Positions 15,081-23,536 of a stretch of 44,316 bases of DNA are shown here, in pieces. The notes under the pieces were generated by a model. The model saw only the letters and a list, made by a program, of their open reading frames with translations, had not been told where the DNA came from and ran no database searches. This DNA comes from Haliea sp. (GTDB lineage Bacteria > Pseudomonadota > Gammaproteobacteria > Pseudomonadales > Halieaceae), in the NCBI GenBank assembly GCA_024642265.1, contig JAHEBL010000018.1, forward strand, positions 3,992-48,307, given 5' to 3'. Position 1 is the stretch's first letter. Every line of letters starts with the position of its first letter. The position numbers and the translations under genes were made by a program.

Positions 15081-16666
15081 ACCGGCGCACCCCGCTTGAT
15101 GATTTCCCGGGCTGCATTTTTTCCGGCCAGGCCCATTACCCCGCCCCCGGGATGTGCTCCCGCACTACACAGGTACAATCCGTCCAGGCCGCTGGCGTAC
15201 TGCGTCGCCCCCGGGAAGGGCCGGGTCATCATCACCTGGTCAAGGCTCAGCTCGCCGTGGTGCCAGTGACCCCCTTTCATGCCATGGCCCCGCTCCAGAT
15301 CCGCAGGCGTAAGCAGCTCGCTGGCCACCACCTGCTCGCGTATGCCCGGCGCATACTCCGCGATTTTGGCGAGCACAAGTCGGGTGAAATGCTCCCGATG
15401 GGATTCACCGGCGGCCGCACTGGCGCCCTCCCAGCCCCCCGCCGGCTCGAAGGGTGCGAACTGCACAATGGCCGACAGCACGTGGCAACCCGGCGGGGCC
15501 CCGGCAGGATCACTCACGGTTGGTATGCTGATATCCAGAACGGGAGCGGCGGAGTACTCGCCATACTTGACCGCATTGAAGGCGCGCTCTATGTAATTCA
15601 TATCCGGCGCGATCACCAGACGCTGAGCCAGCTGTGCATCCTCCAGGCCGTTAAAACGCGGCAACCCGTCGAGGGCCAGGTGCAGCTTGGCAGCCCCTCC
15701 GTCACAGCGAATCTGGCTGACCCGTCGCGCCATACCCGTTTCCATGTTGCGGAAACCCACCAGTTTTTCAAAGGTGGTCACCGGGTCAGCGTTGGATACC
15801 ACCACCGGGGCTCGCAATTGCCCGCCCGATGCCAGGGTTACTCCCGTCACCTGGCCGTTGAACATATCGATACTGCGCACCCGCGAGCCGAGGCGCAGTT
15901 CCACGCCCCTGGCCCGGGCACTGGCGGCCATCGCCTCCCCGAGAGCGCCCATGCCGCCTTTTACCTGGGCCACGCCGGTATAGCCAAACACCTCCCCAAC
16001 CCGCCGGTAGAGGTAGCCAAACACGGTGTTCGGCGTGCGTGGCCCCATGCGTGAACCGAGCACACTGTCAACGCTCAGCAGGGCTTTCAGTTGCGGGCTG
16101 TCGAAATGCTCATCCATCAGGTCGTACATGTTGCTCAGGACAATGCGCATCAGGTCGCTCATGTCTTCCCGCCCGAGCAGTTTCAGGCGCACACCCAGCT
16201 TGACCAGTGCAAACCGATCCGCGAGGTTTGCCTCCACCAGCCCGGGTGGGCGGGACTCAAACAGCCGGGAGATCAGTTTGGCGTATTTCAGGGTTTTTTC
16301 ATGAAACAGTTTATAGGCGTCGCGGTCCTCGCCACCCAGCCTGCCCCCCTCGGCCAGCGGGCCCAGCACGGACAGGTGCTGACCATCAACATCCAGCAGC
16401 ACCGAGGCGAGGTCGCGCGCCGCCAGTTCCAGGCCGTGCTTCTCGAGCTTGAGATCGCGAGAGACCCGGGGGTGCAGCTGGTACAGCCACTGGGCACAGG
16501 ACGATACCGAGTAACCGGGTGCGAATTCGCGGCTGGCGGCGGCGCCGCCGGGACTGTCGCCGGCCTCCAGCACCAGGACTTTCCTGCCCGCCTTTGCCAG
16601 ATAAGTGGCACACACCAGGCCGTTGTGGCCAGCGCCTACCATGATAACGTCGTAGTTGTCAGTCAT
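15077..16666 (-). CDS. FAD-dependent oxidoreductase, phytoene-desaturase-like, type B2
   Basis: A 529-residue flavoprotein. Its N-terminus has a nucleotide-binding motif ([23 protein letters not shown]) and its C-terminus the signature [19 protein letters not shown]. It is the counterpart of the type B1 protein at 131-1669; the two share [16 protein letters not shown]-type spacing and REFAPG. ATG 16666 is chosen because GGAGG lies 8 nt upstream, and it overlaps the type A2 stop by 8 nt (ATGACTGA), mirroring the first cassette. The longer open frame to 16729 has no ribosome site. It is the second gene of the five-gene minus-strand operon and an inferred heteromer partner of type A2. Confidence 0.9.
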   Translation of the reverse strand: MTDNYDVIMVGAGHNGLVCATYLAKAGRKVLVLEAGDSPGGAAASREFAPGYSVSSCAQWLYQLHPRVSRDLKLEKHGLELAARDLASVLLDVDGQHLSVLGPLAEGGRLGGEDRDAYKLFHEKTLKYAKLISRLFESRPPGLVEANLADRFALVKLGVRLKLLGREDMSDLMRIVLSNMYDLMDEHFDSPQLKALLSVDSVLGSRMGPRTPNTVFGYLYRRVGEVFGYTGVAQVKGGMGALGEAMAASARARGVELRLGSRVRSIDMFNGQVTGVTLASGGQLRAPVVVSNADPVTTFEKLVGFRNMETGMARRVSQIRCDGGAAKLHLALDGLPRFNGLEDAQLAQRLVIAPDMNYIERAFNAVKYGEYSAAPVLDISIPTVSDPAGAPPGCHVLSAIVQFAPFEPAGGWEGASAAAGESHREHFTRLVLAKIAEYAPGIREQVVASELLTPADLERGHGMKGGHWHHGELSLDQVMMTRPFPGATQYASGLDGLYLCSAGAHPGGGVMGLAGKNAAREIIKRGAPV

Positions 16667-18275
16667 CGGCGTAGCCTCCCGGCACCACGTCTGGTCGGCG
16701 CAAGTCCATGAGGATCTCCCGCGCCGCATTGGCGCCCGGTGCGGCCATCACACCGCCGCCGGGGTGCGTGCCGGAACCGCACATGTACATCCCCCGCACC
16801 GGGCCGCGGTACTGGGCGTAGCCGGGAAAGGGCCGGTTAAACAGCAACTGGTCGAAGGTGAGCTCGCCCTGGAAGATATTGCCCTCGGTCAGGCCGACCT
16901 CGGCCTCAATCTCCCGCGGGGTACGGGTTTCGCAATGCAGAATGAGGTCCCTGAAATCGGGGCTGTAGGCTGCGATCTGGTCGATGACAGACTTCTCGAA
17001 ACCCGCCTTGTCGGCGTCGGTCCATTCACCGCCATTGATTCTGGGTGGCGCGTACTGAACGAACACGGTCATCATGTGCTTGCCCGGTGGCGCCATGGTC
17101 GGGTCGGTCTGGCTGGGAATCAACATATCGACATAGGGATCTTTCGACCAGGTACCCTCCTTCCAGTCGTCGTAGGCCCGCTCCAGACGCTCCAGGGAGT
17201 CGGTAAAATGCATGTCGCCCAGCATCAGCGGGCTGTTCTGGTCCAGCCCATTGAAGGTGGGCAGGCCGTCGAGGGCAATGTTGAGCTTGCCCGAGGAGCC
17301 GCGGATCTTGAAATTCTTCGCCTTGCGAACCACGTCCTCGGGCAGGTCGCTCTCATCCATCACATCCAGGAAGGTGCGCTTCGGATCCAGGTTGGACACC
17401 ACGATATTTGCCCGGTACTCGGTGCCGTCCCTGAGTGCTACACCCTTCACCTTGCCATGGCTGACCATGATCCGGTCGACATCCGCGCCGCAGATGATCT
17501 CCCCGCCAAAGGCCTGGAAGGATTTGGCCAGGGCTCCAGCCACCGCTCCCATACCCCCGCGGGCAAAGCCCCAGGAGCCGACGTTGCCATCGACGTCGCC
17601 CATGTAATGGTGCAACAGCACGTAGGCAGTGCCGGGCGAATACACGCCCAGCGCCGTACCGATCACCCCGGTACCACCCAGGTGCGCCTTGATCACATCG
17701 GTTTCGAAGTATTCGTTAAGATAGTCCCCGACACTTTTCGTCCAGAATTTCAGCGTGTCCGCCAAGCCCTCCTCCCCCATCTCGGTGAAGGAGCGGGCAA
17801 AGCCGAGCAGGTCACGCAGGTCGCGCAGCTTGAGGGACGTGGGATCCGGCGGGCGACGCAGCAGGTAGGGTCGGATCAGCCGCGTCTGCTTCATAACATC
17901 GGTAGCGTAGCGCTCGTAGGCATTGGCATCCCGCTTCGAATGTCGGGCCATCTCCCGATACTGGCGGTTGTGGTCGTAATAGTTGCCGTAGTAGTCGCCG
18001 TCGCGCTTGAACGTGACGCCGCCGCCATAGGGCACCACCTGCAAGCCGTGCCGGGGCAGTTCCAGATCGCGGGCGAGCTCGGGACGCAGCAGGCTGCAGA
18101 CATAGGAGCAGTTGGAATAAGTCCAGCCCGGATACAGTTCGCGACTGACGGTGGCGCCGCCTATATAGTCGTTGCGCTCCAGCACGGCGACGTCCAGCCC
18201 CGACTTGGCCAGGTAGGCCGCATTGGTGAGGCCGTTGTGGCCTGCACCGATAACAATGGCATCGTATTTCTTCAA
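16659..18275 (-). CDS. FAD-dependent oxidoreductase, phytoene-desaturase-like, type A2
   Basis: A 538-residue flavoprotein of the CrtI/PYROXD2-like family. It has the motif YDAIVIGAGHNGLTNAAYLAKSG at the N-terminus, and [27 protein letters not shown] near the C-terminus. The frame stays open to 18428, but the best start is TTG 18275: GGAG lies 6 nt upstream, and the product then begins three residues before the nucleotide-binding strand, as in its relatives. ATG 18344 would add a low-complexity tail. It heads the operon A2-B2-GcvT2-CoA ligase-GS. Transcription probably starts at a promoter (TGGACA, 17 nt, CATGCT) abutting the palindromic operator at 18358-18377, so the divergent TetR is the likely regulator. 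Confidence 0.88.
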   Translation of the reverse strand: MKKYDAIVIGAGHNGLTNAAYLAKSGLDVAVLERNDYIGGATVSRELYPGWTYSNCSYVCSLLRPELARDLELPRHGLQVVPYGGGVTFKRDGDYYGNYYDHNRQYREMARHSKRDANAYERYATDVMKQTRLIRPYLLRRPPDPTSLKLRDLRDLLGFARSFTEMGEEGLADTLKFWTKSVGDYLNEYFETDVIKAHLGGTGVIGTALGVYSPGTAYVLLHHYMGDVDGNVGSWGFARGGMGAVAGALAKSFQAFGGEIICGADVDRIMVSHGKVKGVALRDGTEYRANIVVSNLDPKRTFLDVMDESDLPEDVVRKAKNFKIRGSSGKLNIALDGLPTFNGLDQNSPLMLGDMHFTDSLERLERAYDDWKEGTWSKDPYVDMLIPSQTDPTMAPPGKHMMTVFVQYAPPRINGGEWTDADKAGFEKSVIDQIAAYSPDFRDLILHCETRTPREIEAEVGLTEGNIFQGELTFDQLLFNRPFPGYAQYRGPVRGMYMCGSGTHPGGGVMAAPGANAAREILMDLRRPDVVPGGYADD

Positions 18276-18325
18276 GGCTGGCTCCGCTTGCAGGCCCCTT
18301 GCGAGGCATCCGACCGCTCGGCCCG

Positions 18326-18409
18326 AGCATGCCACGGGTGCCATTTCCTGTCCAGCGCTGAATGAACAGTCATTCAGTGGTTGCCAGCGCAGCGGCGCTG
18401 GTTTAGGGT
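18326..18409. promoter_or_regulatory. Divergent promoter pair flanking the operator
   Basis: On the minus strand, TGGACA (18354-18349), a 17-nt spacer and CATGCT (18331-18326) point to the flavoprotein operon. On the plus strand, TTGCCA (18381-18386), 17 nt and TAGGGT (18404-18409) point to the TetR operon. The -10 boxes are weak (3 of 6), the -35 boxes good (5 of 6). Each -35 box is exactly 3 nt from an edge of the palindrome between them. Confidence 0.5.
18358..18377. promoter_or_regulatory. TetR-type palindromic operator, copy 1
   Basis: CTGAATGA, spacer ACAG, TCATTCAG: a perfect 8-bp inverted repeat with a 4-nt spacer, the size and symmetry of TetR-family operators. It sits between the divergent promoters of the flavoprotein operon and the TetR gene. 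The core TGAATGA-N4-TCATTCA recurs before the TonB receptor at 28247-28266. Confidence 0.75.
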
Positions 18410-18477
18410 TGACCGGAACCATGAACAATCCAGGGCCCGCGCCGCATGGCGGGACAAAACCTCAGCAAGGTAGCCGG

Positions 18478-19119
18478 GTGACCAAGACCGCCAACAAGAC
18501 TCGTCGCGCCCAGCCCAGGGAAGTCCGCAGGGAACAGCTTATCCAGGCTACCATCAAGTGTATCGCCAGGCATGGCCTGTCAGGTGTCACCATGGGCCGG
18601 GTTACCAGGGAAGCGGGGCTCAGCATGGGCATCGCCAACCTGCATTTCGAAAGCAAGGAAAAGCTGCTGCTGGAAACCCTCAAGCTGGTGACGGAAGAGT
18701 ATGCCGCTGGCCAGACCGAGATACTGACCAGCGGAGACTACCCTTCCACCGCCGCCAGAATAGAGGCCCTGCTGGCATTCGACTTCAACCAGAACGTTGC
18801 CGACAAAAACAAACTCGCGGTCTGGTTCGCTTTTCTGGGGGAGGCCAAGTCCCGGCCCACCTACCAGCGTATCTGCTCGCGGCAGGACTCGCTGGCCGAA
18901 GAGAAAATAACCGCGCTGTTCCAGCTCGCGCTGGACGAGGCCGGCGACAAAAAGGCAGATGCCGGACTGCTCGCGGCAGGTTATATTGCGCTGGTGGACG
19001 GCCTGTGGCTGAACTCGCTGGTGGATCCGCGGCGGTTGCCCTGGAAAAAAGCGCTGCGGGCGGCCCGGCAGTTCCTCGCCAGTGCCCTGCCGCAGCACAT
19101 CAGCCTCCCTCCCGGATGA
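18478..19119 (+). CDS. BetI-type TetR-family transcriptional regulator
   Basis: A 213-residue regulator. Its N-terminal helix-turn-helix spans REQLIQATIKCIARHGLSGVT and VTREAGLSMGIANLHFESKE. The ligand-binding half carries LAVWFAFLGEAKSRPTYQRIC and ALVDGLWL, both typical of BetI. GTG 18478 is preferred over ATG 18421: AAGGT lies 7-8 nt upstream, and the predicted promoter would start transcription within a few bases of 18421. The protein is related to the TetR half of the TetR-GNAT fusion at 6337 (same WFAF-x-x-EA-[RK]-SR block). As first gene of the operon with acyl-CoA dehydrogenase and PotF-like transporter genes, and next to a palindrome, it should repress itself and the divergent flavoprotein operon until an amine-derived ligand binds. 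Confidence 0.88.
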   Translation: MTKTANKTRRAQPREVRREQLIQATIKCIARHGLSGVTMGRVTREAGLSMGIANLHFESKEKLLLETLKLVTEEYAAGQTEILTSGDYPSTAARIEALLAFDFNQNVADKNKLAVWFAFLGEAKSRPTYQRICSRQDSLAEEKITALFQLALDEAGDKKADAGLLAAGYIALVDGLWLNSLVDPRRLPWKKALRAARQFLASALPQHISLPPG

Positions 19120-19132
19120 GAACAGAGACGCG

Positions 19133-20296
19133 ATGCAAATCGAACTGACCGAGCAGACCCTGACGTGGCAGCAGCTGGTGCTGGACTATGTCGAACATGA
19201 ACTCCTTCCCTGGGAAGTGACAGCGGAGCTGAACGGTGGCGAACTGCCCGCCGGGGTAATGCAGCGCATTCAGGGGGAGGCCCTGAAGCTCGGGCTGCCG
19301 GGTATGGATGCACCCATTGCCCATGGCGGGCTGGGTCTGAGCATGGTCGACCAGGTAGCCGCCTGGGAAGCGCTCGGGCGGGCTACCAACGCGCTGTGCT
19401 GGTGCTTCCCGGAAGCGCAATCCTGGATGTACGAGGCCTGCGCCGACAGCCCCTACCAGCTCGAAACCTACGTCCAGGCGCTGCTGGAAGGCCGCCGTCG
19501 CGAAGCCTACGCAATCACGGAGGCGGAGTCAGGCTCCCACGAGGTCGTCAACACGACAGCCCGGCAAACGGGTGATGGCTACGTAATAAACGGGGAAAAA
19601 TGGTTTGTCACCTCAGGCAACCTGGCGGACTTCCTGTTTGTCCAGGCCAAGGCAGGCGAGGATGGTGACGCGCTCTTTATCGTCGACATGGACAGCCCGG
19701 GTATTGAGGTGGCGGAAAACCCCCTGTTTTCCCACACGTTTCCGTCGCATCACCCGACCTATCGTTTTACCGATGTAAAAGTCCCTGCGCGCAACCGGAT
19801 AGGCGGGGCCCGTTCGGGCATGGATTACAGCCGCAGCTGGTTCCGGCACGAGCGCATGACCATCTCCGCCCGCATGCTGGGCGCGGCCACCCGCATGATC
19901 GAGGAAGCCACCGAGTGGGCCCGCGGCCGGCAAATACTCGACGAAAAACTGATCGACAAACAGGCGGTGCAGTTCATGCTGGCCGATTGCAGTACCGAGC
20001 TGTGGGCGGCGCGCCTGATGGTGTATGAGGCGGCCCGGGCACACGACCGGGGCGACGTTGACCTGAAGTCCCTGCACGTGCGCTGCTCCATGGCCAAGTT
20101 GTATGCGACGGAAATGGCCAACCGGGTGGCCGACCGCTGCCTGCAGATCTGGGGCGGCCGGGGATATCGCCGCGACAATGCCGTGGAGCGTTTCTTCCGC
20201 GAAGTAAGAGTCGATCGTATCTGGGAAGGCAGCAGTGAAATCCAGCGAATGATCATCGCCAGCGCCCTTGCCAAGCGCGGACTGGGCGGCATGTAA
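19133..20296 (+). CDS. Acyl-CoA dehydrogenase family protein
   Basis: A 387-residue flavoprotein of the acyl-CoA dehydrogenase fold. Visible parts are a helical N-terminal domain, the FAD/substrate block AYAITEAESGSHE with WFVTSGNLADF, the C-terminal helical domain, and RIWEGSSEIQRMIIA with the catalytic-position Glu365. The start at ATG 19133 is 13 nt after the TetR stop. The TAA at its end overlaps the ATG of the binding-protein gene (TAATG), so it belongs to the transporter operon. A dehydrogenase placed first in an ABC-transporter operon implies that the imported compound is soon converted to an acyl-CoA. Butyryl-, 4-aminobutyryl- or betaine-CoA-type substrates (compare CaiA-like enzymes) are all possible. 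Confidence 0.88.
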   Translation: MQIELTEQTLTWQQLVLDYVEHELLPWEVTAELNGGELPAGVMQRIQGEALKLGLPGMDAPIAHGGLGLSMVDQVAAWEALGRATNALCWCFPEAQSWMYEACADSPYQLETYVQALLEGRRREAYAITEAESGSHEVVNTTARQTGDGYVINGEKWFVTSGNLADFLFVQAKAGEDGDALFIVDMDSPGIEVAENPLFSHTFPSHHPTYRFTDVKVPARNRIGGARSGMDYSRSWFRHERMTISARMLGAATRMIEEATEWARGRQILDEKLIDKQAVQFMLADCSTELWAARLMVYEAARAHDRGDVDLKSLHVRCSMAKLYATEMANRVADRCLQIWGGRGYRRDNAVERFFREVRVDRIWEGSSEIQRMIIASALAKRGLGGM

Positions 20297-21429
20297 TGCT
20301 GGCCAGCGGGGCACAGCGCCTGGGGTCACGCCAGACCATAGCGGCTATCGCCCTTGTGCTCGCGGTGTTTGTGCCTGCGGGACCAGTCCCGGTACATGCC
20401 GCAGAGCAACCACTTCTCAACATCTATAACTGGTCGGACTACATCGACCCGGACCTCATCCTGGAATTCGAACAGGAGTTCGGTATCAAGGTAAATTACG
20501 ATATCTACGACTCGAGTGAAATCGTCGACACCAAGTTACTGACCGGACATTCCGGTTACGATATCGTTGTGCACTCCGCCTCGTTTTCAGCGCGCCTGAT
20601 TCCTATTGGCGTGTACCGCAGCGTGGACTATGAGCGCCTGGCAAACTGGCATCATATCGATAAAGAACTCGTCGCCAAGATACGCCGCTATTTCGGCCAG
20701 GATATCGCCGGCGTACCGTATATGTGGGGCACCACGGGTTTTGCCTACAATCGCGACCTGATACTGGAGCGTATGCCGGACGCGCCTCTGGACAGCGCCG
20801 CCATGCTGTTCGACCCCGATGTGGTCGCGCGATTTGCAGACTGCGGCGTGAGCCTGCTGGACGATCCTACCTCGGTTATTCCGATTGCCATGATGTACCT
20901 GGGATTTCCGGCTAATTCCGTTGACCCTGAACACCTGGCAAAAGCAGAGGAGCTGCTGAAGGGCGTCAGGCCGTACGTGAAGTACTTCAGCTCCACCAAA
21001 ATGCTGCTGGATCTGCCAAGCCGGGAAGTGTGTCTCGCCATGGCCTGGTCGGGCGACTATGCGGTGGCCATCAGCCGGGCGGCTGAGGCCGGGGTGGATA
21101 TCGACCTGGGCTACACCATACCAAGAGAGGGCGCTATCGACTGGTACGATGTCATGTATATTCCGGCGGACGCGCCCCATCCGGACAACGCCTACCTGTT
21201 CCTTGACTTCATGCTGCGCCCGGCTGTCATCGCCAGGGCCAGCAACTATATCGGCTATGCCAACGCCAACCGCGACGCCAGGCCGCTGGTGGACGCGGTG
21301 CTCACCTCTGACCCCGGCATCTACCCCGACCAGCAGACGATGAATCGCCTCGAGCCGTCCGTGGTGCTGCCTCCCAAACTGGAGCGGCGCCGCTCCCGCA
21401 CCTGGACCAAGGTAAAGACCGGACTATGA
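20296..21429 (+). CDS. potF: Periplasmic polyamine-type binding protein, PotF-like
   Basis: A 377-residue ABC-transporter binding protein with a cleavable signal peptide (hydrophobic TIAAIALVLAVFVPAG, cleavage after VHAA). The mature part follows E. coli PotF closely: YNWSDYIDPD, SGYDIVVHSASF, PYMWGTTGFAYN, CGVSLLDDP, LAMAWSGDYA, YANANRDARPLV, NPGIYP-like DPGIYP, and RTWTKVKTGL at the end. Recalled ligand residues of PotF are kept (Trp-Ser-Asp in NWSDY, Trp and Asp in AWSGD, Asp in DWYDV). However, the DDPEEV acidic pair is DDPTSV here, and Phe of WFDV is Tyr. A cationic amine is therefore likely, but not necessarily putrescine. The gene overlaps the dehydrogenase stop by 1 nt and precedes the ATPase gene. 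Confidence 0.9.
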   Translation: MLASGAQRLGSRQTIAAIALVLAVFVPAGPVPVHAAEQPLLNIYNWSDYIDPDLILEFEQEFGIKVNYDIYDSSEIVDTKLLTGHSGYDIVVHSASFSARLIPIGVYRSVDYERLANWHHIDKELVAKIRRYFGQDIAGVPYMWGTTGFAYNRDLILERMPDAPLDSAAMLFDPDVVARFADCGVSLLDDPTSVIPIAMMYLGFPANSVDPEHLAKAEELLKGVRPYVKYFSSTKMLLDLPSREVCLAMAWSGDYAVAISRAAEAGVDIDLGYTIPREGAIDWYDVMYIPADAPHPDNAYLFLDFMLRPAVIARASNYIGYANANRDARPLVDAVLTSDPGIYPDQQTMNRLEPSVVLPPKLERRRSRTWTKVKTGL

Positions 21430-21447
21430 CGTGACGGGGTATCGCAC

Positions 21448-22614
21448 ATGACTGAAACTAGCGGCGGCAACAGCGCAAATGCCGGCGGCGCCTGCAGCGG
21501 CTCGCCCTGGAAGGACCCGTCGCAGCAGCCGTTTATCGAACTGCAGTCCCTGAGCAAGCGCTTTGGCCAGTTCAGCGCGGTCGACGACATCAGCCTGAAG
21601 ATCTACCGGGGGGAGTTGTTTACCATCCTGGGCGGCTCCGGCTGCGGCAAGTCCACCCTGCTGCGCATGCTTGCGGGTTTTGAAAAACCCTCCGCGGGCC
21701 GCATCCTGATTGACGGAGTGGATATCACCTCGTCACCGCCCTATGAGCGGCCCGTCAATATGATGTTCCAGTCCTATGCGGTATTCCCGCACATGACGGT
21801 GGAGCAAAACATCGCCTACGGCCTGAAGAAGGAAAAGCTGCCGCGGGATGAGGTGGCGCGACGGGTCGAAGAGATGCTGCAACTGGTGCAGTTGCCGCAG
21901 CTGGCCAAACGCAAACCCAACCAACTCAGTGGCGGCCAGAGCCAGCGGGTGGCACTTGCCAGGGCGCTGATAAAACGCCCGAAGGTACTGCTGCTGGACG
22001 AACCGCTCGCGGCGCTGGACAAGAAGCTGCGGGAACAGACCCAGTTCGAACTGATGAACCTGCAGGACCAGCTGGGCATTACTTTCGTGGTGGTCACCCA
22101 TGACCAGGAAGAGGCAATGACCCTGGCGACGCGCATAGCGGTGATGGACGCGGGTAAGTTCGTCCAGATAGGCACCCCCAGCGAGGTATACGAATTTCCG
22201 CGCAACCGCTTTATTGCGGACTTCTTCGGCAAGATCAACGTGTTCGAGGCGACAGTGGTGGCGAGCGACGGGCAATACCTGACCGCGCGCCTCGATGATA
22301 GCGACACCGAAATCAAGACCCGCCACGAACAGAGCCTGGCGCCGGGCAGCCGCTGCTCGATCGGGGTAAGGCCGGAGAAACTGCTTATCAGCACCGAGGC
22401 ACCCGCCGGGGAAGCCTACACTGTCACCCGCGGCGTGGTGGAAGACCTGGCCTACTACGGCAACCGCTCACTCTACCGGGTGCGCTCCCAGAACGGCGCG
22501 GTGATACAGGTCAGCGCCCAGAACTATCAGCGCTCCGCGGAGCTGCTACTGGAGTGGGACGACGAGGTATTCCTGAGCTGGGAATCCGGCTGCAGCGTGG
22601 TGCTGACGGAGTGA
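21448..22614 (+). CDS. potG: Polyamine-type ABC transporter ATP-binding protein, PotG-like
   Basis: A 388-residue ABC ATPase energising import by the PotF-like system. Walker A is GGSGCGKST (62-70), the Q-loop is MMFQSYAVFP, the signature is QLSGGQSQRVALARAL, Walker B is VLLLDEPLAALD, and the H-loop is VVTHDQEEA. A C-terminal TOBE-like regulatory domain follows (from about 255; SIGVRPEKLLI). The N-terminus carries about 28 extra polar, Gly/Ser-rich residues before the first beta strand. It starts 18 nt after the binding-protein gene, and the permease gene follows 16 nt downstream. Confidence 0.92.
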   Translation: MTETSGGNSANAGGACSGSPWKDPSQQPFIELQSLSKRFGQFSAVDDISLKIYRGELFTILGGSGCGKSTLLRMLAGFEKPSAGRILIDGVDITSSPPYERPVNMMFQSYAVFPHMTVEQNIAYGLKKEKLPRDEVARRVEEMLQLVQLPQLAKRKPNQLSGGQSQRVALARALIKRPKVLLLDEPLAALDKKLREQTQFELMNLQDQLGITFVVVTHDQEEAMTLATRIAVMDAGKFVQIGTPSEVYEFPRNRFIADFFGKINVFEATVVASDGQYLTARLDDSDTEIKTRHEQSLAPGSRCSIGVRPEKLLISTEAPAGEAYTVTRGVVEDLAYYGNRSLYRVRSQNGAVIQVSAQNYQRSAELLLEWDDEVFLSWESGCSVVLTE

Positions 22615-22630
22615 ACAGGGAGCCGCGCAT

Positions 22631-23536
22631 ATGACGATGGTCGTCAACCCGGGCAAACGCGACCGCCTGTGGCGCAGCGTTGTCATCGCCACGCCCTACC
22701 TCTGGCTGCTGCTGTTTTTCCTGGTGCCTTTCGCCATCGTGCTGAAGATCAGTTTTGCCGACCCGCTGGTGGCCCAGCCACCTTTCACCGCCTTCTTTGA
22801 CTGGTCGGCGGATGCGGGCAAACGGGTACTTGCCACACTGGATAACTATCGCTTCCTGCTGGAAGACAAGCTGTACCTGGTGAGCTACCTCAAGTCCATC
22901 AAGATCGCGCTGATATCAACCGGGCTCTGCCTGCTGCTGGGCTTTCCCATGGCCTACGCCATCGCACTGACACCCTACCCCTGGCGCAACCTGTTGCTGC
23001 TGCTCGTCATCCTGCCCTTCTGGACTTCCTTCCTGCTGCGTGTGTACGCCTGGATGGTGATGCTTGGCAAACAGGGGCTTATCAACAACTTGCTGCTCTC
23101 TGTCGGGGTGATCGATGAGCCCCTGCAAATGCTGTACACCGATGGCGCTGTCTACCTGGGCATCGTCTACACGTATGTGCCGTTCATGATCCTGCCCCTG
23201 TACGCCACCCTGGAGAAACTCGACCTGGACCTGCACGAGGCCGCCGCCGACCTCGGCGCGAGGCCGCTGCAGGTGTTCCGCGACGTCACCCTGCCGCTGG
23301 CCATGCCGGGCATTATCGCCGGCTGCCTGCTGGTGTTCATTCCGGCCCTGGGGGAATACGTTATCCCCGCGCTGCTGGGCGGGCTGGATTCCCTGATGAT
23401 AGGCCGCACCCTGTACGATGAGTTCTTCGTCAACCGCGACTGGCCGCTGGCATCGGCGGTGGCGGTAGTACTGTTGTTGATCCTGATCCTGCCGATCATG
23501 CTGTTCCAGCGCCTGCAGCAGGAGCCGGAGGCATGA
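22631..23536 (+). CDS. potH: Polyamine-type ABC transporter permease, PotH-like
   Basis: A 301-residue inner-membrane protein with about six transmembrane helices, the first at YLWLLLFFLVPFAIVLKISF. The cytoplasmic coupling motif EAAADLGARPLQVFRDVTLPLAMPG is the EAA loop that docks on the ATPase. Length and order match PotH/PotB. It is followed by the second permease gene with a 4-nt overlap (ATGA), so the two subunits are translationally coupled and form the heterodimeric channel. Confidence 0.92.
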   Translation: MTMVVNPGKRDRLWRSVVIATPYLWLLLFFLVPFAIVLKISFADPLVAQPPFTAFFDWSADAGKRVLATLDNYRFLLEDKLYLVSYLKSIKIALISTGLCLLLGFPMAYAIALTPYPWRNLLLLLVILPFWTSFLLRVYAWMVMLGKQGLINNLLLSVGVIDEPLQMLYTDGAVYLGIVYTYVPFMILPLYATLEKLDLDLHEAAADLGARPLQVFRDVTLPLAMPGIIAGCLLVFIPALGEYVIPALLGGLDSLMIGRTLYDEFFVNRDWPLASAVAVVLLLILILPIMLFQRLQQEPEA

